Notes: generated by a model from the sequence alone, not told the origin. A stretch of DNA of 64,000 nucleotides from an uncultured Pluralibacter sp. (GCF_913775985.1 NZ_CAJYMB010000129.1:44220-108219), one strand, 5' to 3'. Positions 27,391 through 37,378 are shown, numbered from the stretch's first letter. Program-made: numbers and translations.

Positions 27391-29628
27391 ATGAATATTA
27401 TTGCCGTAATGAATGACAAGGGCGCCTATTTCAAAGATGAGGCCCTGCGAGAGCTCCACCTGCAGCTGGAGAAAGCGGGTTTTCGCCTCGCTTACCCTAC
27501 CGATCGTAACGATCTGCTGAAGCTGATTGAAAGCAACGCCCGCCTGTGCGGCGTTATCTTCGACTGGGATACCTATAACCTGGAGCTGTGTTCAGAGATA
27601 AGCGAGCTTAACGATCGGATGCCGGTGTACGCTTTCGCCAACAATAATTCCACCCTTGATGTCACCATGAACGATTTGCGCCTCAACGTGCGCTTTTTCG
27701 AGTACATGCTGGGCAGCGCGGAAGATATCGCGGTCAAAATCCGCCAGAGCACCGACGAGTATATTGACGCGATCCTGCCGCCGCTTAACAAGGCGCTGTA
27801 TAAATATGTGCAGCAGGAGAAATACACCTTCTGTACGCCGGGACACATGGGCGGCACGGCGTTTAATCTCAGTCCGGTGGGAAGTCTGTTCTACGACTTC
27901 TTCGGCGAAAATACAATGCGTTCGGATATTTCGATCTCGGTGGGCGAGCTCGGATCCCTGCTCGATCACAGCGGCCCGCACCGCGAGGCAGAAGAGTATA
28001 TCGCGCACACCTTTAATGCCGAACGCAGCTATATCGTTACCAACGGCACCTCTACCGCCAACAAGATCGTGGGAATGTACGCGTCGCCCGCCGGCGCGAC
28101 GATCATGATCGATCGCAACTGCCACAAGTCGCTGACGCACCTGATGATGATGAGCAACGTCATTCCTATCTACCTGCGCCCGACCCGCAACGCCTACGGT
28201 ATTCTCGGCGGGATCCCGAAAAAAGAGTTTACCCGTGAGAGTATAGAAGAGCGGGTGAGGAGCACCCCGAATGCTACCTGGCCGGTGCACGCGGTGATCA
28301 CTAACTCCACTTACGACGGCCTGTTCTACAACACCGATTACATTAAAGAGACCCTCGACGTGAAGTCTATCCACTTTGACTCCGCGTGGGTGCCCTATAC
28401 CAACTTCAGCACCATTTATGACGGCCATGCGGGGATGAGCGGTGAGCGGGTTGAGGGGAAAGTGATTTACGAGACCCAGTCCACCCACAAGCTGCTGGCG
28501 GCGTTCTCGCAGGCCTCGATGATCCACGTTAAAGGGGCTATTAACGAAGAGACATTCAACGAAGCCTATATGATGCACACCTCTACGTCGCCGAACTACG
28601 GCATTGTGGCCTCAACCGAAATGGCGGCGGCGATGATGCGCGGCAAAACCGGCAAGCGGCTGATTAACGGCTCTATTGAACGGGCGATAAGTTTCCGTAA
28701 AGAGATCCGCCGCCTGCGATCCGAGTCCGACGGCTGGTTCTTCGACGTCTGGCAGCCGGACAATATCGACGACGTGGCCTGCTGGCCACTGAATCCGCGC
28801 AACGCGTGGCACGGCTTCAACAATATTGATGACGATCATATGTTCCTCGATCCCATCAAAGTGACGATTTTGACCCCGGGCATGAGCCCGGACGGCACGC
28901 TGGAAGAGTCGGGGATCCCGGCGTCGATCGTCTCTAAATATCTGGATGAGAGAGGGATCATTGTTGAGAAGACCGGCCCGTACAATATGCTGTTCCTGTT
29001 CAGTATCGGCATCGACAAAACCAAGGCCATGAGCCTGCTGCGCGCCCTGACCGACTTTAAGCGCGTATACGACCGCAACGTGTTTGTGAAGCACGTGCTG
29101 CCGTCGCTGTATGAGAGCGCGCCGGATTTCTACAAAACCATGCGCATCCAGGAACTGGCCGAGGGCATCCACAAACTGACGCGCCACCACAATCTGCCGG
29201 ACCTGATGTATCGCGCCTTTGAAGTGCTGCCGGAGATGGTCATCACCCCGCACGACGCATTCCAGGAAGAGGTGCGCGGCAATATTGAGATGGTGGATCT
29301 AAGCGATATGGTGGGCAAGGTCAGTGCCAATATGATCCTGCCGTACCCGCCGGGAGTGCCGGTGATTATGCCGGGCGAACGCATCACCAAAGAGAGTATG
29401 CCGGTGCTGAACTTCCTGCAGATGCTGTGCGATATCGGCGAGCACTATCCGGGATTCGAAACGGACATCCACGGCGTCACCCGCGATCCGCAGACCGACC
29501 GCTACCGGGTGGTGGTGCTTAAGCAGGGCTCCGACCAGCCGGGAGAGAAGCCCAGCGATACGGTGAAGAAAGACCCGCACGTGAAGAAAGAGCCGTCAAA
29601 AGTGAAGACTAAGGCGGCAGGGAAGTAG
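27391..29628 (+). CDS. cadA: Inducible lysine decarboxylase CadA, with a lysine-rich C-terminal extension
   Basis: A 745-residue PLP decarboxylase converting lysine to cadaverine and CO2. The wing domain is residues 1-129. The catalytic core has CTPGHMGGTAFNLSPVG and the Schiff-base Lys367 in ETQSTHKLLAAFSQAS; the C-terminal domain follows. E. coli CadA is 715 residues. Here the end carries about 30 extra residues, very rich in Lys, Asp and Pro (PSDTVKKDPHVKKEPSKVK), with no counterpart in E. coli. It lies 82 bp behind cadB and forms an operon. Confidence 0.95.
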   Translation: MNIIAVMNDKGAYFKDEALRELHLQLEKAGFRLAYPTDRNDLLKLIESNARLCGVIFDWDTYNLELCSEISELNDRMPVYAFANNNSTLDVTMNDLRLNVRFFEYMLGSAEDIAVKIRQSTDEYIDAILPPLNKALYKYVQQEKYTFCTPGHMGGTAFNLSPVGSLFYDFFGENTMRSDISISVGELGSLLDHSGPHREAEEYIAHTFNAERSYIVTNGTSTANKIVGMYASPAGATIMIDRNCHKSLTHLMMMSNVIPIYLRPTRNAYGILGGIPKKEFTRESIEERVRSTPNATWPVHAVITNSTYDGLFYNTDYIKETLDVKSIHFDSAWVPYTNFSTIYDGHAGMSGERVEGKVIYETQSTHKLLAAFSQASMIHVKGAINEETFNEAYMMHTSTSPNYGIVASTEMAAAMMRGKTGKRLINGSIERAISFRKEIRRLRSESDGWFFDVWQPDNIDDVACWPLNPRNAWHGFNNIDDDHMFLDPIKVTILTPGMSPDGTLEESGIPASIVSKYLDERGIIVEKTGPYNMLFLFSIGIDKTKAMSLLRALTDFKRVYDRNVFVKHVLPSLYESAPDFYKTMRIQELAEGIHKLTRHHNLPDLMYRAFEVLPEMVITPHDAFQEEVRGNIEMVDLSDMVGKVSANMILPYPPGVPVIMPGERITKESMPVLNFLQMLCDIGEHYPGFETDIHGVTRDPQTDRYRVVVLKQGSDQPGEKPSDTVKKDPHVKKEPSKVKTKAAGK

Positions 29629-30481
29629 AATTTTTGGCGTAACCGGCGGCAAGCGTGAAAGCGTGGCCGCCGCACAACCCCCTGAACGGCTTGCCGGGCA
29701 GGGGGTTTTTTTTGAGTAGGGCAGTCAACTCACAAACGGCTTGAAGTATGACGGGGATAAGTCACTTTTTACCAATAGTATTACTACTAAGTATTATATG
29801 ATTTCATCGTCTCTTAATTTTCCAGCGTTACTGTATATCATTGGATTATTTTCAAATAGCCAGTTTATAAGAATTTACCTACAATGGTTGTTTTACTTCA
29901 CTGCGTGCTTAGTGCCAGCATTAAAATTATCGTATTAGGAAATATCCTACCTCCAAAGGGCCAGTGTTAATAATCTGTAATGTAAGCCTGATTATTATCT
30001 TAAACATAATCTAAACGTCCAATATTATATCCTGCCGGCGTCGTAATTTATTTTAAAAAGTACTTTTATCAACGATACTTAAATTTTTATTTGTATTGGT
30101 CGATATTTGATCTCGTTGCGCATTTAAGTGATAAAACTCTCTTTTTTGATGTGCCTACCCAACAGCCTGAAACTTGCTATTGCAGCCAGTTCATTTTATG
30201 AAGCAAATAGCTGCCCTTTGCCTTTTCATTTTTGCTTTTCTTATTTAAGTTATTTCATTCAATGGGTTATATGCTTCGTTCGAAGCGACTTACTTAAATT
30301 GACACTTTCATTCGATACTTGGAAAATAGATTGCACAGGAAATGGCTAATATCTTTTTTATAAATCAGGCCCTGCATTATAACAATGCAGGTTGCCCTGT
30401 TTATACGCTATTGCCGTCCCTGCATAGATAACCCGATATTACTCGGGCACAACGTAAGTCTCTTTAAATAATAGGCAAGAT
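29629..30481. other. AT-rich region between cadA and the fimbrial operon
   Basis: The cadA terminator lies at the left. From about 29740 to 30360 the DNA is strongly AT-rich, without a convincing gene; frames at 29741-29938 and 30128-30349 lack ribosome sites and similarity. A hairpin CCTGCATT/AATGCAGG at 30371-30391 lies in the probable fimbrial leader. No invertible switch repeats were recognised. Such long AT-rich leaders commonly bind H-NS. Confidence 0.5.
29677..29714 (+). terminator. Terminator after cadBA
   Basis: CCCCCTGAACGGC pairs imperfectly with GCCGGGCAGGGGG and is followed by eight T residues. Confidence 0.85.
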
Positions 30482-31036
30482 ATGAAATTCTCTAAAATTG
30501 CACTGGCAATGGGCTTTGGCCTGGTAATGGCAAGCGGTATGGCAAATGCGGATGCAGATACACCTGCTCAGGGTGCAGCTGCGGGTAGCCAGGGCCACGG
30601 CACCGTTCATTTTAAAGGTGAAATTATTGATGCGCCGTGCTCTATCTCTCCGGATACCGCTGATCAGACTGTTGACCTCGGCCAGGTTTCTAACTCTGCG
30701 CTGAAAGATAACGGCAAATCTGTGCCAGTGCCGTTCAATATTAAATTGCAGAACTGCGATGTCTCTACCTATAAAACAGTGACTGCCACCTGGGGCGGTA
30801 CTGCTGATGTCAATATGCCTACCGCGTGGGGTATTACCGGTACCGCGTCTGGTGCAGCCATTGTTCTGAGAGATGCCTCCGAGAAAGACATTGCAATGGG
30901 TAAAGCTTCTGCGCCGACTGCGCTGGTTGCAAACAATACCACTATTGCTATGTCCGCCTACCTGCAGGGCGACGGAGCCGATGTTGTTCCGGGTGCCTTC
31001 ACCGGCGCCGCTGACTTCGTGCTGGCTTACCAGTAA
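30482..31036 (+). CDS. Fimbrial major subunit (chaperone-usher pilin, MrpA-like)
   Basis: A 184-residue pilin with a signal peptide cut after SGMANA (residue 23). The mature part has the two pilin cysteines (GEIIDAPCSISP and KLQNCDVSTY), a type 1 pilin fold pattern and the penultimate tyrosine (DFVLAYQ) used in chaperone binding. It is the first gene of the operon and the most abundant rod subunit by position. AATAGGCAAG precedes the ATG weakly. The operon matches the pi-clade MR/P layout. Confidence 0.9.
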   Translation: MKFSKIALAMGFGLVMASGMANADADTPAQGAAAGSQGHGTVHFKGEIIDAPCSISPDTADQTVDLGQVSNSALKDNGKSVPVPFNIKLQNCDVSTYKTVTATWGGTADVNMPTAWGITGTASGAAIVLRDASEKDIAMGKASAPTALVANNTTIAMSAYLQGDGADVVPGAFTGAADFVLAYQ

Positions 31037-31101
31037 TCCCTGGCGCTCGTCTGCTTCGATGAGGAGGGGGTTCCCCTCCTCTTATCCGGAATTAAACGCG
31101 A

Positions 31102-31632
31102 ATGAATAAACATGCTTTGGCTGTGATGGCCCTGCTGTATTTGCCGCCGGCGGCCTTTGCCATTGGGCACGGCCACGGTCACGTGCAGATCCGCGGCAGC
31201 ATCGTTGATACCGCATGTGCGATTGCAACCGGCGATCTTGATCAGGTGATCGATATGGGAACGCTACCCGTAGCGGAATTAATCAACGACGGTCGCGGGC
31301 CGCCGGTGCCTTTCACCGTGCATCTCATCAACTGCACCCTGGACGGCGCCGATACGCATGCCGCGCACCACTGGAAAGACGTGCGGATTACGTTTCAGGG
31401 CATGCCGGACGGAAAAAGGCTGTTTGCCGTTCATGGGGCGAGCAGCGGTGAAGGGGTCGCGATCGTGGACGCGGCGGGTATGCAGGCTGTACCCGGCGAA
31501 CCGATGTCGGCGACGCCGATTTTACCGGGTGAGATGGCGCTGCACTACCAGCTGCAGATTGAAGAGGATAGCCACGCTATTCATCCCGGCCGCTTTACTA
31601 CCGCGCTGCGTTTTTTTATGGAGTATGAATAA
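31102..31632 (+). CDS. Fimbrial minor subunit, probable anchor/terminator pilin (MrpB/PapH-like)
   Basis: A 176-residue pilin with a signal peptide (to PAAFA, about residue 19), cysteines in VDTACAIATG and HLINCTLDG, and a C-terminal FFMEYE. Its place between the major pilin and the usher is that of PapH/MrpB, which ends rod growth and anchors the fibre. Its stop overlaps the usher start. Confidence 0.82.
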   Translation: MNKHALAVMALLYLPPAAFAIGHGHGHVQIRGSIVDTACAIATGDLDQVIDMGTLPVAELINDGRGPPVPFTVHLINCTLDGADTHAAHHWKDVRITFQGMPDGKRLFAVHGASSGEGVAIVDAAGMQAVPGEPMSATPILPGEMALHYQLQIEEDSHAIHPGRFTTALRFFMEYE

Positions 31633-34262
31633 TGGGTGCGTTTACATCCTGCCGCGGCCTGCCCGCGCTGAACCCGCTGACTCAGGCACTTTTGCTGGCG
31701 CTGGCGCTGGGGGCTTTTGTACCCGGCGTTCAGGCGCGGGACAGCCTGCCTGCGTCAGCGGGCTCTGAGACAGAGCAGGGCGCAGCCGTACCCGCATCTT
31801 CCAGCGCCGCACCTGCCGCGGCCTCCGGGGATACTGAATTTAATACCGACGTGATGGATGTGGCCGACAGGGCGAATGTCGACGTCAGCCACTTTGCCCG
31901 CGCCGGGTACGTCATGCCGGGCGACTATCCGCTGACGCTGAACGTCAACGGCGCGGAGGTGCGGGATATTTCGGTGACCTTCTTTACGCCGGCAGACGAT
32001 CCCCACGGCAGCGTGGCTTGCCTGACGCCGGAGATGACAGCGCTGTTTGGCCTGAAGGAAAGTGAAGTGTCGAAGCTTGCCTGGCAACGCATTGGCGGCA
32101 GGCAGTGCCTGGATAAAACCTCCCTGCCGGGAATGTCCGCTGCGGGAGATCTCGCCACCGGATCGCTGCGGATCAGCGTGCCTCAGGCCTATCTCGAGTA
32201 CAGCGCACCGGACTGGGATCCGCCTTCGCGCTGGGATGAAGGGGTAGCCGGCCTGCTGTTTGACTATAGCCTCAACGCCACCCGGCAATTTTTAAAGCGT
32301 GGCGATAGCAGTACCAGCATCAGCGGTAACGGCACGGTGGGTGCCAACGCCGGCCCCTGGCGGCTGCGTGCCGACTGGCAGGCGCAGCGCTATACCTCCC
32401 GGAGCTACACGCAGCAGAGTATGCAGTGGAGCCGGTACTACCTCTATCGCGCGCTGCCGACGCTCGGGGCGAAACTGACCCTTGGGGAAAGCGATCTGGA
32501 TTCGGGGCTTTTTGACAGCTTCCGCTTTGCCGGGGCGAGCCTGGCCACCGATGACAGCATGCTGCCACCAAACCTGCAGGGGTATGCGCCCGAAGTGACC
32601 GGGGTCGCGCGCACTAATGCAAAAGTTGTTATCAGCCAGCAGGGACGGGTCATTTATCAGACGCAGGTCGCCTCGGGGCCGTTTCGTATTCAGGAGCTGA
32701 ATCAGGCCACTCGCGGCACCCTGGATGTGCGGGTTGAAGAGGCCGACGGCCGCGTTCAGACCTTTACGGTGGACACTGCCGATGTCCCTTATCTGACCCG
32801 ACCCGGCATGGTGCGCTACAAACTCGCGGCGGGTCGGCCTACGGACTGGAAACACCGCATTCAGGGCGATCCGTTTACTACCGGCGAGTTTTCCTGGGGG
32901 ATCTCTAACGGCTGGTCGCTGTTTGGCGGCGGGATAACCGCGAAGCAGTACACCGCGCTGGCAAGCGGTATCGGGCGGGACCTGCTGGCCTTCGGGGCCG
33001 TATCGTTCGACGTCACCGAGTCCAGAGCCCGGCTGCCGGGCGGCAAAGAGAAGCACGGGGGATCGTATCGCCTGAGCTACTCCAAGCGCTTTGAGAAAAT
33101 CGGCGGTCAGGTGACCTTTGCGGGCTATCGCTTCTCGGAAAGAGACTTTATGTCCATGAGCGACTATCTGGAGGCCCGCTTTCACGACAGGGAGTGGGGG
33201 ATGACCCGCGGGCGGCAGAAGGAGCTGTATACCATCACCGCCAGCAAAGCGTTCAGCGATCTGAAAATGAACCTCTACGGCAATTACAGCCACCGCACCT
33301 ACTGGGACCGCCCGGATCAGGATCGCTACAGCCTGACCCTCTCGAAGTACCTGGACGTGGGGCGCTGGAAAGATATCAGCCTCAGCCTGACGGGCTACAG
33401 CAGCGAGTCCTGGGGCATAAAAGACAACGGTATGTACGTTAACGTGAGTGTTCCCTGGGGCAGCAGCGGCTCCCTGAGCTACAGCGGTCAGACCTCGCGC
33501 GACGGCGGAACAACACAGACGGCGGGCTGGTACGACAGTATCGACGCCAACAACAGCTACAGCCTGCAGGCCGGCAGGTCGTCAGACAGTCAGTCAACCG
33601 GCAGCGGTTATTTCACCCACATTGGCGATCTGGCTCGGGGAAGCCTGAGCGCCAGCTACAGCGAGGGGAGCTACAGCTCGCTGGGCATGTCGCTGCAGGG
33701 CGGCATGACGGCAACCCGCTACGGCGCGGCGCTACATCCTGAAGGAACCAACGGCGAAACGCGGCTGATGATAGATACCGGAGACGCCGCAGGGGTTCCG
33801 CTGAAAAACAGCGGCCCGGTGCAGAAGACCAATATGTTCGGCAAGGCCGTCATTACCGGGCTGGGAAACTACTGGCGCAACAGCGTTGCCGTCGACGTGG
33901 ACATGCTCGGGGACGATATGGAGGCCAGCCATCCGCTCACGGAGTTAACCATGACCGAAGGCGCTATCGGCTATCGCAAGCTGGACATCATGCTGGGTCG
34001 TAAATTGATGGCGGTAGTGAAGTTTGCCGACGGCAGCAGCCCGGCATTTGGCTCCGTTCTCTGGCGCGGGTCCCATCAAACCGGCGTTATTGATGACGGC
34101 GGCAGCGTCTGGCTGGCCGGGGTTGAACCGGGCGCGAAAATGGAGCTGCGCGAAAATGAAAGTCCGATCTGCGGCATCACCATTCCGCAGAAGCTTCCGG
34201 CGAAAGAGACGGGTCAGCTGCTGCTGCTAACCTGCGACGCCGCAAGCCACCGTCATGCATAA
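31632..34262 (+). CDS. Fimbrial outer membrane usher (PapC/MrpC-like)
   Basis: An 876-residue usher: signal region to about residue 35, a linker rich in Ala/Ser, N-terminal chaperone-binding domain (FNTDVMDVADRANVDVSHFARAGYVMPGDYPLTLNVNG), a 24-strand beta-barrel with plug (QATRGTLDVRVEEADGRVQTFTV), and C-terminal domains (GSPAFGSVL-like SSPAFGSVLWRG; final Cys pair in SPICGITIP and LTCDAAS). It assembles and secretes the pilus. The ATG at 31632 overlaps the previous stop (TAATG). Confidence 0.93.
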   Translation: MGAFTSCRGLPALNPLTQALLLALALGAFVPGVQARDSLPASAGSETEQGAAVPASSSAAPAAASGDTEFNTDVMDVADRANVDVSHFARAGYVMPGDYPLTLNVNGAEVRDISVTFFTPADDPHGSVACLTPEMTALFGLKESEVSKLAWQRIGGRQCLDKTSLPGMSAAGDLATGSLRISVPQAYLEYSAPDWDPPSRWDEGVAGLLFDYSLNATRQFLKRGDSSTSISGNGTVGANAGPWRLRADWQAQRYTSRSYTQQSMQWSRYYLYRALPTLGAKLTLGESDLDSGLFDSFRFAGASLATDDSMLPPNLQGYAPEVTGVARTNAKVVISQQGRVIYQTQVASGPFRIQELNQATRGTLDVRVEEADGRVQTFTVDTADVPYLTRPGMVRYKLAAGRPTDWKHRIQGDPFTTGEFSWGISNGWSLFGGGITAKQYTALASGIGRDLLAFGAVSFDVTESRARLPGGKEKHGGSYRLSYSKRFEKIGGQVTFAGYRFSERDFMSMSDYLEARFHDREWGMTRGRQKELYTITASKAFSDLKMNLYGNYSHRTYWDRPDQDRYSLTLSKYLDVGRWKDISLSLTGYSSESWGIKDNGMYVNVSVPWGSSGSLSYSGQTSRDGGTTQTAGWYDSIDANNSYSLQAGRSSDSQSTGSGYFTHIGDLARGSLSASYSEGSYSSLGMSLQGGMTATRYGAALHPEGTNGETRLMIDTGDAAGVPLKNSGPVQKTNMFGKAVITGLGNYWRNSVAVDVDMLGDDMEASHPLTELTMTEGAIGYRKLDIMLGRKLMAVVKFADGSSPAFGSVLWRGSHQTGVIDDGGSVWLAGVEPGAKMELRENESPICGITIPQKLPAKETGQLLLLTCDAASHRHA

Positions 34263-34371
34263 GCGTTGAGAGAGGATCCGCATCGGGAAGTGGCGCGGAT
34301 GAACAGAAGTGGATCCGCAGGGACGCGCTGCCAGGGATGGCACTCTAAAATCCGATAAGCAGAGAGATATC

Positions 34372-35115
34372 ATGAAGTTGAATCATAACGCTATTCCTTT
34401 CGTCCGCAGCGCGGTTGCCGTCGCGCTGCTCAGTGTTAGCGCCATGCAGATAGCCAGCGCCGCGGTTGCGCTGGACCGCACCCGCGTCATTTTTGAAGGC
34501 GGGAAAAAGAGCATGAGCGTCAACGTCCGTAATGATAATACCAGCCTGCCTTATCTGGCTCAGGCGTGGGTAGAGGATACCGGCGGGCAGAAGATCCAGT
34601 CTCCGCTAATGGCGCTGCCGCCGCTGCAGCGCCTCGAACCCGGCGCGAAAAGCCTGGTAAAAATTCAGTTGGATCCCGTGGCGGAAGCAAAACTGCCCAA
34701 GGACAGGGAGACGCTGTTTTACTTCAACCTGCGTGAGATACCGCCGAAAAGCAACAAGGCCAACGTGCTGCAGCTGGCGCTGCAGACGCGGGTAAAAATG
34801 TTCTATCGCCCGGCAGCGCTGGTGTCCCAGGCGGCCAGCAGCGAAACGCCGTGGCAGGAAAAGCTCTCCTTAACGCGCCAGGGCGAAGGTTATCAGGTCA
34901 ATAACCCAACCCCGTATTACGTCACGCTGGTGGCCGACGGCAACGTGGAAATGAAGCCCCTGATGCTGGCCCCGAAAAGCTCCGCCGATCTCGGCGTGAA
35001 GGCGAGCGCGATGGGCGGCCAGCCGCACGTGGCTTATATCAACGACTGGGGCGGACGCCCCGTATTGAAGTTCAGCTGCAGCGGCAGTACCTGCGGCGTT
35101 ATCGCCGGCAAATAA
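34372..35115 (+). CDS. Periplasmic fimbrial chaperone (PapD/MrpD-like)
   Basis: A 247-residue protein with a signal peptide (to ASAAVA, about residue 30) and two Ig-like domains. It has LDRTRVIFEGGKKSMSVNVRNDNTSLPYLAQAWVED (donor-strand cleft Arg), the conserved LFYFNLREIPPK and the Lys in TRVKMFYRPAAL. It caps pilins by donor-strand complementation. The ATG at 34372 begins a proper signal peptide; the open frame from 34309 is not needed. Confidence 0.93.
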   Translation: MKLNHNAIPFVRSAVAVALLSVSAMQIASAAVALDRTRVIFEGGKKSMSVNVRNDNTSLPYLAQAWVEDTGGQKIQSPLMALPPLQRLEPGAKSLVKIQLDPVAEAKLPKDRETLFYFNLREIPPKSNKANVLQLALQTRVKMFYRPAALVSQAASSETPWQEKLSLTRQGEGYQVNNPTPYYVTLVADGNVEMKPLMLAPKSSADLGVKASAMGGQPHVAYINDWGGRPVLKFSCSGSTCGVIAGK

Positions 35116-35157
35116 ACCGGACGCTGCTGTCGAGGGATGGCTGAAGAGAGGGGTGAA

Positions 35158-35790
35158 ATGAGAAGAGAGCAGATTTTAGGCGGCGTGCGGCGACGCGAGC
35201 GTGCGGCGACGGGCATTAGAACCGCGCTGGCGTGCGCGCTTGCCCTGCTGGCAAGCGGCGGTGCAGGCGCGGCGGGCCCGCTGGAGAATACCGATGGCGA
35301 ACACGGTCTCCTGCACGTTTACGGTCAGCTGGTTGATTCTCCCTGCCAGATGAGCATGGATTCCCGCGATCAAACTGTCAGTCTTGGAACTCTCGCCTCT
35401 GCCGAGCTGCATCAACCCGGCGCGCGAAGCCGGCCGGTGCCTTTTTCGGTGCGGCTGCGGGGCTGTCTTGTCGCCTCCGGCCACCTGAGGGATTCGCAAA
35501 CGGACAGTACCGTATGGGGCGCAGATCAGCCGGTAGTGAGCGTCAGCTTTATCGCACCGGCGGACTCCAGCGATCCGTCATTAATGAAACTCGACGGCGT
35601 GCAGGGCATTGCGCTGCGCCTGACCGACAGTCGCGGACGCGATATCCGCCTCGGCAGCCGCGGCGTGCCGCAACTGCTCACGCCGGGGGATAACACCCTG
35701 CGCTGGTTATTACAGGCGCAGCGCGTCCCTGGCCCGCTTGTTCCCGGCAAATTCCAGGCGGTGACCAACTTTACGCTGAGCTATGACTGA
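35158..35790 (+). CDS. Fimbrial minor subunit (MrpE-like)
   Basis: A 210-residue pilin. The N-terminus is unusually basic (RREQILGGVRRRERAATG) before a hydrophobic signal segment ending GGAGA. Cysteines lie in LVDSPCQMSMDS and RLRGCLVAS; the last strand is FQAVTNFTLSYD. The start at 35158 follows GAGAGGGGTGAA; ATG at 35137 is possible. It sits directly after the chaperone, as MrpE does. Confidence 0.78.
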   Translation: MRREQILGGVRRRERAATGIRTALACALALLASGGAGAAGPLENTDGEHGLLHVYGQLVDSPCQMSMDSRDQTVSLGTLASAELHQPGARSRPVPFSVRLRGCLVASGHLRDSQTDSTVWGADQPVVSVSFIAPADSSDPSLMKLDGVQGIALRLTDSRGRDIRLGSRGVPQLLTPGDNTLRWLLQAQRVPGPLVPGKFQAVTNFTLSYD

Positions 35791-35798
35791 GTGTTGCG

Positions 35799-36314
35799 AT
35801 GAAACTAAAAAGATGGTCCGTAACGGCACTATTCATGACGGCGGCGCTGCTGAACGTTACCGCCGCGTCGGGTCAGGACTCTTCGATGGCGAAAGTAACG
35901 ATTAAGTTGAGCATCGTTAAAAATACCTGCCGCATCAACGGCGATCGCGCGATTAAAGCGGAGTTTGGCGAGGTTCCCGTCAACAAGCTAAACCTCGCGA
36001 CGGCGAACGTGCCGATTACGATTGCCTGCGACGACAAGCCGCAGGGAACCCTGTCCATGGAGCTAAAAGGGACGGAAAGCGCGTTTGATACGCACGCGCT
36101 GCAAACGGATCGCCAGGGGCTGGGCATCACCTTTACCTCGGCCAAATCGGAGCCTGTCGATCTCAATACTTTTTACGACGTCACCAGCAAGTTTGGCCTG
36201 ACGTCGAAAACCGGGACCTTTAATTTGACCGCGCATCTGACATCGGACAGTAAAACGGTGCTGGATGGCGGCGAATTTAACGCCTCTGCCACGCTGATTT
36301 TGCAGGTCAGCTAA
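35799..36314 (+). CDS. Fimbrial minor/tip subunit (MrpF/PapE-F-like)
   Basis: A 171-residue pilin with a signal peptide to TAASG (about residue 25), cysteines in IVKNTCRINGDR and PITIACDDKPQG, and a terminal strand SATLILQVS. The small size and place near the operon end suit tip fibrillum subunits. It follows the previous gene by 8 bp. Confidence 0.8.
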   Translation: MKLKRWSVTALFMTAALLNVTAASGQDSSMAKVTIKLSIVKNTCRINGDRAIKAEFGEVPVNKLNLATANVPITIACDDKPQGTLSMELKGTESAFDTHALQTDRQGLGITFTSAKSEPVDLNTFYDVTSKFGLTSKTGTFNLTAHLTSDSKTVLDGGEFNASATLILQVS

Positions 36315-36322
36315 GACTGTTT

Positions 36323-36832
36323 ATGAAGAAAAAACGTTATTTATTCATTAAGGCAGCCGTCGGCATTGCTGCCTGCTGTTCCCTGCTGCCGGTATTTCCC
36401 GCTGTGGCGGACTCAGAGGTTAAATTTCACGGCACCCTGCTGGTGGTCGAGTGCCGTCTCAACGACGGAAAGAAACAGAGCGTCGATTTCGGCAATGCGG
36501 TGGGGATCCACCGCATCGACGGCAAGCGCTACGAGCAGCCGGTGCCTTTTCACCTCGAGTGCGAAAATTATTCCGGCGGAAAAATGCCGCCGATGACGTT
36601 AACGCTGGAAGGAACGCCGGTCTCATTTAATCACGCGGCGGTAGCGACCAGTGTGAAAGGGCTGGGGATTGAGCTGCGGCGAAACGGCGAGGCGCAGCCG
36701 CTTAACCAGGCCGTAGCGCTTGATAGCAGCGCGCAGCCGGTGCTGACGGCGGTGCCCGTGGCCGATCCCTCGGTCAAGCTTAACGCCAGCCCTTTTACCG
36801 CCAGCATTAAGCTCAGCGTGGAGGTGCCGTAA
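36323..36832 (+). CDS. Fimbrial minor/tip subunit (MrpG-like)
   Basis: A 169-residue pilin with a signal peptide to PAVA (about residue 29), cysteines in LLVVECRLNDGK and PFHLECENYSGG, and a terminal ASIKLSVEVP. The stop overlaps the next gene's ATG (TAATG), so the genes are translated together. Confidence 0.8.
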   Translation: MKKKRYLFIKAAVGIAACCSLLPVFPAVADSEVKFHGTLLVVECRLNDGKKQSVDFGNAVGIHRIDGKRYEQPVPFHLECENYSGGKMPPMTLTLEGTPVSFNHAAVATSVKGLGIELRRNGEAQPLNQAVALDSSAQPVLTAVPVADPSVKLNASPFTASIKLSVEVP

Positions 36833-37378
36833 TGAAGCTTCAGATAGCGTTAGCGGTCGTTCTGATTGCGATATCCGCGCAGGCTTTGGCGAAGAGTAAA
36901 GCCGCCTCCGCCGATGTCGATTTCAAAGGCAATCTGGTTGCCGAGCCCTGTGTGGTGGCACCCGGCGGCGACGGTGAAAATGTGGTTGTCGATTTCGGCA
37001 CCGTGGCAGAAAAAACGTTTTATTCCATCTACGGCCGTCGAAGCGCGATGCAGAAGTTTCATATCACGCTGACCGTGCGATATCTCTATGGGTAAAGATG
37101 TCAGCGTGACCTTTACCGGCACGCCAGATGCCGAGCAGCCGGATCGTCTGGCATTAAGCAGCAGCTCCGGCGTCAGGCATATTGCCGTTGGCATACAGAC
37201 CGCCGAGGGTGAGGAACTGCCTGTTAACAAGCAGAGCAAAAACTATGTGCTCAAGTCCGGTACAACGCTGCTGGAGTTTATGGCCTATTTACAGGCAAGC
37301 GACAGCGGCGTGCGGGACCACAGCGTGGGGCGGGGCAATTTTGAAGCGGTGTCCACGTTTGAGCTTGAGTATCCGTAG
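36832..37378 (+). pseudogene. Fimbrial minor subunit broken by a frameshift
   Basis: Frame 1 (36832-37095) encodes a signal peptide and the first half of a pilin, with the first cysteine in LVAEPCVVAPGG, ending wrongly as TVRYLYG. Frame 2 carries on the same pilin (SMGKDVSVTFTGTPD...NFEAVSTFELEYP, to 37378). Reading GAC TGC GAT ATC instead of G TGC GAT ATC at about 37073-37076 would restore the expected Asp-Cys-Asp around the second pilin cysteine, so two bases appear to be lost. It could be a real mutation or a sequencing error. The rest of the gene is intact. Confidence 0.8.

Noticed and set aside
29741..30349. Two small frames (29741-29938 and 30128-30349) as genes
   Set aside because: No ribosome sites, no recognisable product, and AT-rich DNA gives little power to frame length.
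29629..30481. Invertible fim-type promoter switch
   Set aside because: No pair of inverted repeats of suitable length and spacing was found, and no recombinase gene is adjacent.
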